Assembly (NCBI GenBank): GCA_022842065.1
Contig: JALHQH010000006.1
Span: 1 to 54,335 of the forward strand
Length of the DNA: 54,335 nucleotides
Source of the DNA: Caldilineaceae bacterium
GTDB lineage: Bacteria > Chloroflexota > Anaerolineae > Caldilineales > Caldilineaceae
Reading direction: 5' to 3'
The notes beneath the pieces are model-generated. The model was not told where the DNA came from and did no database searches. It worked only from the letters and a program-made list of their open reading frames with translations. Positions 1-6,861 of this stretch are shown piece after piece (position 1 is the stretch's first letter; every line of letters begins with the position of its first letter). Made by a program: the position numbers and the translations under genes.

Positions 1-24
1 AAAGTCTAGTTAACTAGACTTTTT
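1..24. terminator. Perfect 22-bp palindrome, likely intrinsic terminator
   Basis: Bases 1-22 form a perfect inverted repeat (arm AAAGTCTAGTT), followed by T residues on the plus strand and flanked by A residues, so it can act in both directions. It lies just beyond the stop of the serine hydrolase gene on the minus strand and could also end a plus-strand gene outside the window. Confidence 0.6.
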
Positions 25-57
25 ATCGCCCGTCCCCAGAACGCTTGGAGCCTCTTC

Positions 58-1308
58 TTAATCCACCAACGCTTGATAGGCCAACACGCGGAAGTCCTGA
101 TCCGGCAGTTCCACGGCCATCATAAATTGGGACATAAAAACGCCGACGATCTCTTCCACCGGATCGACCCAGTAATAGGTTTTCGCCGCGCCGGCCCAGC
201 CAAATTCACCTACCGAGCCGGTTACCGCAGTTGCCGCCGGATCAAGCAAAACGCGCGATCCCAAGCCGAAGCCGTAGCCCAACGTCGGCGGATTGGGCCC
301 AATGCGATAGGGGAGGAGTTTCAGCGGGACGTGGTTGGTATGCATGAATGCCACCGTTTTGCGTCCCAGGATGCGCGCGCCGTCTAACCCACCACCATTG
401 AGCAACATCTGGGCGAAGCGCATGTAATCCGCTGTGGTCGAGAAGAGACCGTGCCCGCCGCGGGCAAAGTTCGGCGCGCCGTGGGTTGGATAGGTCTGCG
501 TCACATCTACCTCGTCATTGACCCCATTTTGCCAGGCAGTGAAGATCGCCGAAAAGGTGCTGGTCGCGACATCGGGATGGCCATACATCGTCGCCACGCG
601 GTCGAGTTGATCTGCCGGCACACTAAAGCCGGTGCTGGTCATGCCCAAGGGCTGGAAGATGCGTTCCTGCAGGAAATCAGCCAACGGTTGGTCAGCCAAG
701 ACTTCGATCAGGTGGGCTAACACGTCGATCGACATGCCGTAGTGATAGGCGGCGCCGGGATGATTCGCCAGCGGAAAACGGGCTAAGTCGGCAATCACCT
801 CGGCCAGCGTGCTGTGGGCATTGGCCATCAACCCAGCGTCCAGGTACATCGTGCTGACCGGTGATTCTTCGACAAAATTGTAGGTGATCCCCGCCGTGTG
901 GGTGAAAAGCTGTTGAATCGTCATGATCTGGTTGGGGGCCACTTCGCGATGATTACCCCGTGCATCACTCTCCAAGACGCGCACCTTACCAAAGGCCGGC
1001 AGATATTTGGCGACGGGATCAAAAAGTTGAAAGCGCCCCTCTTCGTGCAGGGTCATCAGCGCCGTGCAAATGATCGGCTTGGTCATCGAGTAGATGCGGT
1101 AGAGCGTGTCAGGGGTCAGCTCCACTTTAGTCGCCCGATCTTGATGGCCGACTTGGTCAAAGTGGACGATTTCACCACGCCGCGCCAACATGGTGGTGAT
1201 GCCGGCAAAGACGCCGCGGTCGATGTAGCTTTGCATTTTGGGGCGAATGCGGGCCAAGCGCGCTGGATCAAAGCCGACCTTGGTTGGATCGGTTAACAAA
1301 ACAGACAT
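58..1308 (-). CDS. Serine hydrolase, beta-lactamase class C / family VIII esterase-like
   Basis: The 416-residue protein belongs to the beta-lactamase/transpeptidase-like fold (class C, EstB, D-aminopeptidase relatives). The SxxK nucleophile motif is visible as Ser74-Met-Thr-Lys77, and the second motif has Tyr188-His-Tyr190, typical of family VIII carboxylesterases. No signal peptide is apparent, so it is probably cytoplasmic and more likely an esterase than a true beta-lactamase. The start is fixed by an AGGAGGAAA ribosome site 6 bases upstream. Transcribed alone, with a palindromic terminator behind it. Substrate cannot be read from sequence. Confidence 0.9.
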   Translation of the reverse strand: MSVLLTDPTKVGFDPARLARIRPKMQSYIDRGVFAGITTMLARRGEIVHFDQVGHQDRATKVELTPDTLYRIYSMTKPIICTALMTLHEEGRFQLFDPVAKYLPAFGKVRVLESDARGNHREVAPNQIMTIQQLFTHTAGITYNFVEESPVSTMYLDAGLMANAHSTLAEVIADLARFPLANHPGAAYHYGMSIDVLAHLIEVLADQPLADFLQERIFQPLGMTSTGFSVPADQLDRVATMYGHPDVATSTFSAIFTAWQNGVNDEVDVTQTYPTHGAPNFARGGHGLFSTTADYMRFAQMLLNGGGLDGARILGRKTVAFMHTNHVPLKLLPYRIGPNPPTLGYGFGLGSRVLLDPAATAVTGSVGEFGWAGAAKTYYWVDPVEEIVGVFMSQFMMAVELPDQDFRVLAYQALVD

Positions 1309-1439
1309 GGGTTTCCTCCTGTGTGGGTGATGGGTTTAGCTAAGTGGGAAGTGATGGGGATAAGTGTACTGATTGGCACAGGTTCTGGCAAATGAAATTC
1401 GCGAGCAACCATACAAAAACTAATTGCATAAGCAGTTGT

Positions 1440-2174
1440 TCATATCGTATTTAGGTAATCTTCTACCTCTTGCATCAGTGCGGCAAGGGAGCGATCTGAG
1501 AATGGTTCTTGGCTGCCAAAACTGGGTATACCACCTAAACTGGTCACCATAGCAGCATACATTTCCTCACCGAATGCATCCACCTCCTGCTCTGTCAATG
1601 CAGCAAGTTGGGTAATCACATTGCGCAGTGGTGGTGTAAAATAGGCTGGATAGCGCTGCAGCATGGTTTGATATACTTCCTGCCGTGCCTTCTGGCTACG
1701 CGCAAAACATTTGAAGAGGAGATTATGTGCAGCATTGCTCAGTTCACTCAAAACAACCACCTTTTGATCACGTATAATTGCCACATCGGTCTTGTAAGTA
1801 CCCGCAAGTTTCAATGGCCGAAAGCCAAGCTTGTCCAGCGCATGGGGTGCTGGATCGTACACATAGACAACAACTGGCAAAACTTGTTTCGATGTAAGAT
1901 TGTGTGATCTGCAATAAAAAAATTTGCAGGCAAGCATACGGTGAAACGGCGCGGTATCAGCTTCATCCGCATCATTTGTGCAGTCATAGACAAAGTTGAT
2001 GAGCAGATGTTGGGCTTTTGTCCGACGCAGACCATCAGGTAAACGTTGACGTTGCTCGGCTGTCCAACCGCCGGGACTAAGGCAGCGCAGTAAAAGGTCA
2101 ATTCGTGGGGGATGGCCAGCGGTTAACTGTTCAAACGAAAGCAAGTCAATCGAGAAACCATTATCATTTGGCAT
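1440..2174 (-). CDS. Hypothetical protein, possible PD-(D/E)XK nuclease-like
   Basis: A 244-residue soluble protein without signal peptide. The middle (about residues 70-150) has alternating strand segments ending in a hydrophobic strand followed by LSELSNAAHN, and then a basic stretch with KCFARSQKARQE. This layout recalls uncharacterised Rpn/PD-(D/E)XK-like proteins common in cyanobacteria and Chloroflexota, but the catalytic acid/lysine set cannot be assigned with confidence. A strong GGAGGAAATTT ribosome site supports the start. It stands alone, about 130 bases after the serine hydrolase start. Function is unknown. Confidence 0.7.
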   Translation of the reverse strand: MPNDNGFSIDLLSFEQLTAGHPPRIDLLLRCLSPGGWTAEQRQRLPDGLRRTKAQHLLINFVYDCTNDADEADTAPFHRMLACKFFYCRSHNLTSKQVLPVVVYVYDPAPHALDKLGFRPLKLAGTYKTDVAIIRDQKVVVLSELSNAAHNLLFKCFARSQKARQEVYQTMLQRYPAYFTPPLRNVITQLAALTEQEVDAFGEEMYAAMVTSLGGIPSFGSQEPFSDRSLAALMQEVEDYLNTI

Positions 2175-2247
2175 AAATTTCCTCCGCGCAAGCAGTTATA
2201 GCAAGTTAATTTGGGCCGAGTCGCTCGATTAACCTCTGGTACTTGGT

Positions 2248-3288
2248 TTAAGGGGAAAAAGTCGCATGTTGATCGACACCAGACGTAGCAGTTGTGCTAG
2301 TCCTGATCAGTTGCATCAACACCGCCAACATACCAGCCCGATTCTGTGGCCACTCGGTTGAAGTTTGCGTTGCCAGCTCAACGATAATGGCAGGAATCCC
2401 CTGGGAAGCAAGCCAATTGGTGGCGTCCCCGGTGATCGGGTACTGGGTGAAGCTCTTGCCATAGGGATAAACGGCGGCCCCGGCATAGGCCGCGGCCAGA
2501 CGTTCAGCCGCGGCGTACTTACCCGTACAGCCACCGGCAAAGACGCCCGGCACGGCGCTGTGCCAGAACACAACCCCTTGCACTGCGCCACGCCCCTGCC
2601 AATCGTTGACCAGAAAATCACGCAGCACCCGTGTCTCCCGTTCCGAAAAAGGCGCAGTGCCGCCACTCGTTTTCATCGCACCCCATCGAGCTTCGGCCGC
2701 CCAATCACAGCCCCAGTTACGGTTGAGATCCACCCCGTTTTGATTGAAGCGGCCAGCGGCGACAGCACGAACATCGCTGGCTTGAAAGCGACCCCAACTG
2801 CCGGTCACCAGCTTTTGACCGTCCGGATTGGCAGATGGCACGATATGGAGCGTAAGCATTGAGGGGATGACCCTTGGGTGTTTGGTGAAATAATCAATCG
2901 CCGTGTAAGCCAGCAGAATCGTGTTCCACTCCGTGCCGCCGTGGATGCCACCGATGAAGGCGACACGCGTTGGGCCAGCACCAAAGGTATAACTTTCGAT
3001 GGGCAGACCGCTGGTTGAATAGCCAATCACCGTGGCGGTACCAGGGGCAAGCGGGGTCGGGGTAACAGCTTGCGGGATGGGGCGCAGGGGTGGGGTCAAT
3101 AGCGTAGAGCGAGCCCCATCGAATGACCGCACCGCCGCGACGGCGTTGTTCTGCACACCTGCGGTAGGTGGGTTGGGATTGGGGCGACAGGCGCTCAGCA
3201 ACAGGAGTAACAAACAGCAGTACACCATAACCAGCGCTGTCCATCTTTTTGACTGAGGATTGGCCATGATGCAACGCAATCGATTCAT
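2248..3288 (-). CDS. M14-family zinc carboxypeptidase, lipoprotein
   Basis: 346 residues. The N terminus is a lipoprotein signal: basic start, hydrophobic run and lipobox LLLSAC (Cys34), followed by a Pro-rich linker, so the enzyme should be anchored outside the cell. The M14 core shows GGIHGGTEWN (zinc ligands His116 and Glu120), VDLNRNW (substrate-binding Arg/Asn near 189-192), a third histidine in FWHSAV (about 243), and the catalytic Glu in IPAIIVELAT (about 304). It probably trims peptides or peptidoglycan fragments. A second possible ATG lies seven codons in (3267) and still leaves a full signal peptide. Confidence 0.88.
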   Translation of the reverse strand: MNRLRCIMANPQSKRWTALVMVYCCLLLLLLSACRPNPNPPTAGVQNNAVAAVRSFDGARSTLLTPPLRPIPQAVTPTPLAPGTATVIGYSTSGLPIESYTFGAGPTRVAFIGGIHGGTEWNTILLAYTAIDYFTKHPRVIPSMLTLHIVPSANPDGQKLVTGSWGRFQASDVRAVAAGRFNQNGVDLNRNWGCDWAAEARWGAMKTSGGTAPFSERETRVLRDFLVNDWQGRGAVQGVVFWHSAVPGVFAGGCTGKYAAAERLAAAYAGAAVYPYGKSFTQYPITGDATNWLASQGIPAIIVELATQTSTEWPQNRAGMLAVLMQLIRTSTTATSGVDQHATFSP

Positions 3289-3511
3289 CCTCTCATCTCA
3301 GCTTTTGCTTGCGAATCCGCGTAAACCAGTCCACAATTGACCTAGCGCGGCGGAAGTTGGTCATGGGGATTATATAGTAAACAGCATAGGGCAAGTGTAC
3401 GCAGGAAGCATGGTTCTCGCAAACTAGACTGGTGCAATCGCGGCACAGTTGCTATACTGTCCCGACCAAACGCGACATCCGCTGCTGTTCGACGAAAGCG
3501 AGTTTCTACCC

Positions 3512-4174
3512 ATGACCACTTTAGCCCTCATCCACACCGGCACCTTCCTGCCGGCGATCTTTACCGCACTTTGCCACGAGACAATGCCCGATGTGGAGGT
3601 CTTTAACATTGTTGACGAGAGTCTAATCAAGAATACGATAGCCGCCAACAAGCTGACGCCGCTGACTTCACGTCGGCTGATCCAATACCTGCAATCGGCG
3701 GAAGAAGCCGGGGCGGACGCCATCCTGGTTACCTGTTCGTCGATTGGGCCGGCCGTCGAAGCGGCGCAGCCCTTTATCAACATTCCCGTCTTGCGCGTCG
3801 ACGTGCCGCTGGCGGACAAGGCGATTGCCACCGGCGCGCGGATCGGGGTCGTGGCCACGATTCCGACGACACTCAAACCGACTGTCGAACTGATCCACGC
3901 CCGTGCGGCCTTGGCAGGCAAAGCGGTTGAAGTGATCTCGACCCTTTGTGCGGGGGCCTTCCAAGCCGTGGCCGCGGGCGATACCGCCACCCATGACCAG
4001 CTTGTCGCCAGGGGGATCCGTGAATTGATGGGGCAAGTTGATGTCGTTGTCCTCGCCCAGGCCTCCATGGCGCGGGCAGCCGAGACGATTCCCGACGCAG
4101 AACGGAGCGTGCCGATCTTGTCGAGCCCCAGGTTGGCGGTGGCAGCGGCGCAGCAGGTGCTCCAAAATTTATGA
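3512..4174 (+). CDS. Aspartate/glutamate racemase superfamily protein
   Basis: 220 residues. The protein has the two-domain Asp/Glu racemase pattern: a catalytic-type cysteine in LVTCSSIG in the N-terminal half and a second cysteine in STLCAGAF in the C-terminal half, with an LAQASMA loop near the end. Family members interconvert amino acid stereoisomers or act as hydantoin/maleate-type isomerases; substrate is not predictable. The start at 3512 is preferred over the upstream in-frame ATG at 3449 because homology begins at TLALIHTGT. Its stop overlaps the next start by 4 bases (ATGA), implying translational coupling. Confidence 0.85.
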   Translation: MTTLALIHTGTFLPAIFTALCHETMPDVEVFNIVDESLIKNTIAANKLTPLTSRRLIQYLQSAEEAGADAILVTCSSIGPAVEAAQPFINIPVLRVDVPLADKAIATGARIGVVATIPTTLKPTVELIHARAALAGKAVEVISTLCAGAFQAVAAGDTATHDQLVARGIRELMGQVDVVVLAQASMARAAETIPDAERSVPILSSPRLAVAAAQQVLQNL

Positions 4175-4542
4175 CGACTGTCCGCCACGGTTGGATCAGC
4201 GATTATACGGCGCAGGGCATGGAAGGGGAGCGTTGGCACATCTTTCAGGATCGACGTTACAGCGCCGATCGCACACACGGCTGGCAGTTGGAAGGCATGC
4301 ACCCCCTCCAGCCTGGTGACCACTTAACCATCTTCGCCGACGATGGACATGTCCTCTGGGCAGGACAGTTAACAGCGCAGCAGCGCCGGTGGTTTTCCCC
4401 TCGGCAAGTTTTGCCCTGTGAGCCGGCATGGCAGCCAACAGACGTTGCCGCCGCAACCTGGCAAGGTTGGTTTCAACAACAACCGGCGTTGGTCGCTATA
4501 TTGATAGCTAATCCAGCTGATGATCCAAGGATAGCGGGGTAG
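4171..4542 (+). CDS. Hypothetical protein coupled to the racemase-like gene
   Basis: 123 residues, soluble, rich in Trp, Gln and His. The sequence has a segment reading [22 protein letters not shown], which looks like a small beta-barrel with a strand-turn-strand, but I do not recognise the family. It begins inside the stop codon of the racemase-like gene, so the two are very probably co-translated. Its 3' end overlaps the end of the convergent antitoxin gene by about 35 bases. Confidence 0.65.
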   Translation: MTTVRHGWISDYTAQGMEGERWHIFQDRRYSADRTHGWQLEGMHPLQPGDHLTIFADDGHVLWAGQLTAQQRRWFSPRQVLPCEPAWQPTDVAAATWQGWFQQQPALVAILIANPADDPRIAG

Positions 4543-4852
4543 ATTTACGATTTGCTACAGTTGTTACAATTAGCGGAACGGCATGTAACGCGGCCCGCTG
4601 TTGTTCAACCTGCCATAAATCATAGGTGGACTGATGGCCTAACCAACTCTCTGGGCTGCTGCCTAAGGTAATCGAAAGGCGCAGCGCAAATTCGGGCGTG
4701 ACGCGCCCCTTGCCATTGATAATCTTGGAGAGCGTTTTACGGCTTACGCCAAGGGCATGGGCAGCATCGGTAATCGTTGCACCCAATGGTTCGAGCCATA
4801 ACCCTTTGATAATTTCACCAGGATGTGGTGGATTGTACATCTTCATTGCCAT
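4508..4852 (-). CDS. higA: HigA-type antitoxin, XRE helix-turn-helix
   Basis: 114 residues. The N terminus reads [19 protein letters not shown], the hallmark of HigA/VapI antitoxins, followed by an XRE helix-turn-helix ([32 protein letters not shown], split here as one domain around residues 25-60) and the usual [15 protein letters not shown] segment. It neutralises HigB and represses its own operon. The ATG at 4852 lies 7 bases after the higB stop, the normal order toxin-antitoxin. The tail after residue 80 is longer than typical. The antitoxin is intact although the toxin gene is not. Confidence 0.9.
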   Translation of the reverse strand: MAMKMYNPPHPGEIIKGLWLEPLGATITDAAHALGVSRKTLSKIINGKGRVTPEFALRLSITLGSSPESWLGHQSTYDLWQVEQQRAALHAVPLIVTTVANRKSTPLSLDHQLD

Positions 4853-4859
4853 TTTACAC

Positions 4860-5137
4860 TCAGTGATAATCCTCGTAGTCAACGACTTCCGCCTCTCCGT
4901 CAATAAAGCGAAGGGTAACGCGCCAGTTTGCTTGTACCGTCACAGCGCAAGTATCTTTGCGATTGCCCTTTAGTTCATGAAGGCGTAATGTCGGGATCTT
5001 CATATCGTCCACTGAACGAGCCTGATGCAGTTGAGCCAGTATAGTCGTAATCGGGCAGCATGGCGTGGTTGAATACCAGCTTTGCTGCCTGTTAAGAAAA
5101 ATTGCTCTAGTCCCTCGTGTGCAAAGCTCTTGATCAT
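4860..5137 (-). pseudogene. higB: HigB-type toxin gene with a single-base frameshift
   Basis: From ATG 5137 the frame reads MIKSFAHEGLEQFFLTGSKA, then GIQPRHAARLRL, exactly like the N-terminal half of RelE/HigB toxins. It then leaves frame. The C-terminal half, ILAQLHQARSVDDM followed by LHELKG, WRVTLRF and VDYEDYH, is intact in the next frame and ends at 4860. The total of 278 bases is one short of 93 codons, the normal HigB size. The missing base lies near 5060, where CGACTATACTGG should carry one more base after CT. Decay or a sequencing error are both possible. Confidence 0.85.
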
Positions 5138-5143
5138 ACAAAC

Positions 5144-5186
5144 ATTGTAACCTACTAGTTCCCAAAATGCAACCTATAAGGTTACA
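5144..5186 (-). promoter_or_regulatory. higBA promoter with overlapping operator-like inverted repeats
   Basis: On the minus strand TTGCAT (5167-5172), a 17-base spacer and TACAAT (5144-5149) lie directly before the higB ATG with only six bases between, so the message would be nearly leaderless. GTAACC (5147-5152) and GGTTAC (5180-5185) form an inverted repeat enclosing the promoter, and AACCT-ATA-AGGTT (5171-5183) is a second small palindrome over the -35. This is the expected place for HigA autorepression. The operator call is inference. Confidence 0.55.
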
Positions 5187-5353
5187 TGAGTACGTCCGGC
5201 TTAAAGATAAAAGCAAGGTTTCTGCATAACAATCTCCCCACCCAACCAGGGAAAAACCACGCCACCCGACCAGGAACTCACAACCTTTTCTGTTCTACGC
5301 TAGAGCAAATCAACCTGCGCTGTTCCAGACGACCGAACGAAAAGGAGTCCACC

Positions 5354-6415
5354 ATGCCAACGCTTACCTCACGCGAACGAGTGCGCCGCGCCGTGCGCCG
5401 GGAACCAACCGACTGTGTGGCGGCAATGCCCTATATGTATGACATTGCTGCCCTCACTGCCGGTGTGCCGCTGCGCCAATTCTACACCGATCCACAGGCG
5501 ATGGTGCGGGCGCAATTGGCGCTCCACGAGCGGGTGGGGCAGGATGTGATCGCGATTGGGGCGGATAATTTTTACATTGCCGAGGGCTTTGGCTGCCAGA
5601 CCACACGCAGTGATGACGAGGTGCCAGCGCTGCTGAAACCGCCCTTAGCCCGCATGGCGGATGTCTTTGAGTTGGCTGTGCCTGACCCTTATACACAAGG
5701 ACGGATGCCGGTGATGCTGGAAGCGTTGCGGCTGGCGCGCGCCGCGGTGGGCGATGAAGTGGCGCTGCGCTCGCCGGGAACGGGACCATTCGCCTTGGCC
5801 TCCTATTTCATCGGCACGCAGCAGTGGTTAATGGAGATCGCGCAGGTCGAAGCCGAGATGGAAGGGGCCAACGAAGCCGCCGTCCACCAGGCGCTCGAAC
5901 TGGCGAGCGACGCGCTGATCGCGTTTGGCAAGGCGTGTTGGGATGCCGGGGCAGATATCCTGCACTGTGGCGATTCGTTGGCGTCTTGTAACGTGATCTC
6001 GCCGCGCACCTTTAAGCGTTTCTCGTTTCCTTACCTGAAGAAAGTTTTTCGGGCCTGGAAAGCGCATGGAGTGGACTGTATCATCCTGCATATTTGTGGC
6101 AACAGCACCAAGGTGCTCGATCTCTATGCCGCGACCGGGGCCGATCTGGTGGAGCTTGACCATGCCGTTGATCTGAGTGTTGCCAAAGAGAAGATCGGCA
6201 GCAAGGTCGGGCTGGTTGGCAATGTGGACACGGTGAGTGAATTGTTGCAAGGCACCCTGGGTGTCGTGCGTGCATCGTCACAGCGCTGTATCGATCAGGC
6301 CGGGCGCGGCGGTGGCTTTTTGCTCGGCTCCGGCTGTATTGTGCCCCGTTACACGCCGTTGGAGAATGTGCAGGCCATGGTGCGGGTGGCGCACAGTCAA
6401 CCGTATCCGGCTTAA
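5354..6415 (+). CDS. Uroporphyrinogen decarboxylase (URO-D) family protein
   Basis: 353 residues. Family signs are the C-terminal block with HICGNSTKVLDLYAATGADL, LDHAVDL, KVGLVGNVDTV and GSGCIVPRYTPLENV, which is typical of the MtaA/CmuA/URO-D-like corrinoid methyltransferase group rather than heme HemE. His in HICGN and Cys in that motif are the zinc-binding type residues in MtaA-like proteins. Such enzymes move methyl groups from corrinoid proteins or act in O-demethylation. The ATG at 5354 has AAAGGAG seven bases upstream. No corrinoid protein gene is adjacent, so the substrate is open. Followed by a strong hairpin. Confidence 0.85.
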   Translation: MPTLTSRERVRRAVRREPTDCVAAMPYMYDIAALTAGVPLRQFYTDPQAMVRAQLALHERVGQDVIAIGADNFYIAEGFGCQTTRSDDEVPALLKPPLARMADVFELAVPDPYTQGRMPVMLEALRLARAAVGDEVALRSPGTGPFALASYFIGTQQWLMEIAQVEAEMEGANEAAVHQALELASDALIAFGKACWDAGADILHCGDSLASCNVISPRTFKRFSFPYLKKVFRAWKAHGVDCIILHICGNSTKVLDLYAATGADLVELDHAVDLSVAKEKIGSKVGLVGNVDTVSELLQGTLGVVRASSQRCIDQAGRGGGFLLGSGCIVPRYTPLENVQAMVRVAHSQPYPA

Positions 6416-6425
6416 CTTATCTGAG

Positions 6426-6469
6426 CCAACTGTGCAGTGCGCATCGGGGGATGCGCACTGCACAGTTGG
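6426..6469. repeat. 20-bp-arm hairpin, copy 1 of a recurring repeat; terminator-like
   Basis: Perfect inverted repeat with arms CCAACTGTGCAGTGCGCATC (6426-6445) and its complement (6450-6469) around a GGGG loop. The central core TGCGCATC-loop-GATGCGCA is shared with copies at 17558-17619 and 26678-26735. It begins about 10 bases after the URO-D stop codon and probably ends that transcript. Confidence 0.75.
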
Positions 6470-6497
6470 GCTATACCGAGTTTTATTCTGATTTAGT

Positions 6498-6680
6498 TTA
6501 CCGCGCAGCCAACAGCTCCAACGCCTCCAGCGCCAGGATGCGCACATTCTCCGGCATTTCCGCCCCACAAATCTCGTCACGACTGTACCAATGCAACAAA
6601 GCCGACTCACCATCCGCTGGGGCGAGTTGATCGGTCTCGGCCCAAGCGTAGAAGATAAAGTCAATGTGCTGGTGAAAAGG
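6498..6680 (-). pseudogene. Nudix hydrolase C-terminal remnant
   Basis: A 60-codon open stretch reads HIDFIFYAWAETDQL, then GESALLHWYSRDEIC and a helical end NVRILALEALELLAAR. This matches the last third of MutT/Nudix proteins (the strand ahead of the W-[FY]-x-x-x-E-[IL] element). The Nudix box itself and the N terminus are absent and an in-frame stop lies at 6681-6683, so only a fragment is left. The sequence upstream shows no matching continuation. The remnant lies between two inverted repeats, 6426-6469 and 6744-6793, suggesting repeat-associated deletion. Confidence 0.6.
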
Positions 6681-6743
6681 TCACCCTTTGCCGCAATGGC
6701 TGGTATCCTTTTGGCAGGCATGGTGGGTCTTTATACTAGCGAT

Positions 6744-6793
6744 TGTCACAATTTAACATTTTCTACACGGGTAAAAATTATTAAATTGTGACA
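6744..6793. repeat. 13-bp inverted repeat upstream of the sigma-factor gene
   Basis: TGTCACAATTTAA (6744-6756) and TTAAATTGTGACA (6781-6793) are perfect inverse complements separated by 24 AT-rich bases. It ends 68 bases before the sigma-factor/acetyltransferase start and could be an operator or the ends of a tiny element. Nothing in it codes. Confidence 0.5.
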
Positions 6794-6861
6794 GAGCCAA
6801 GTGCAGTAGTGAAGGCCTTCGCACTAGTAAAACGACATTTGACCAGTGAACGTGACAAACG

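Noticed and set aside
3424..4323. 299-codon minus-strand frame over the racemase-like gene
   Set aside because: Its product is Ala/Ser/Arg rich, has no ribosome site and overlaps a well-supported gene.
5453..6250. Minus-strand frames of 111 and 140 codons over the URO-D-like gene
   Set aside because: Shadow frames, with Arg/Pro/His-rich products and no family signal.
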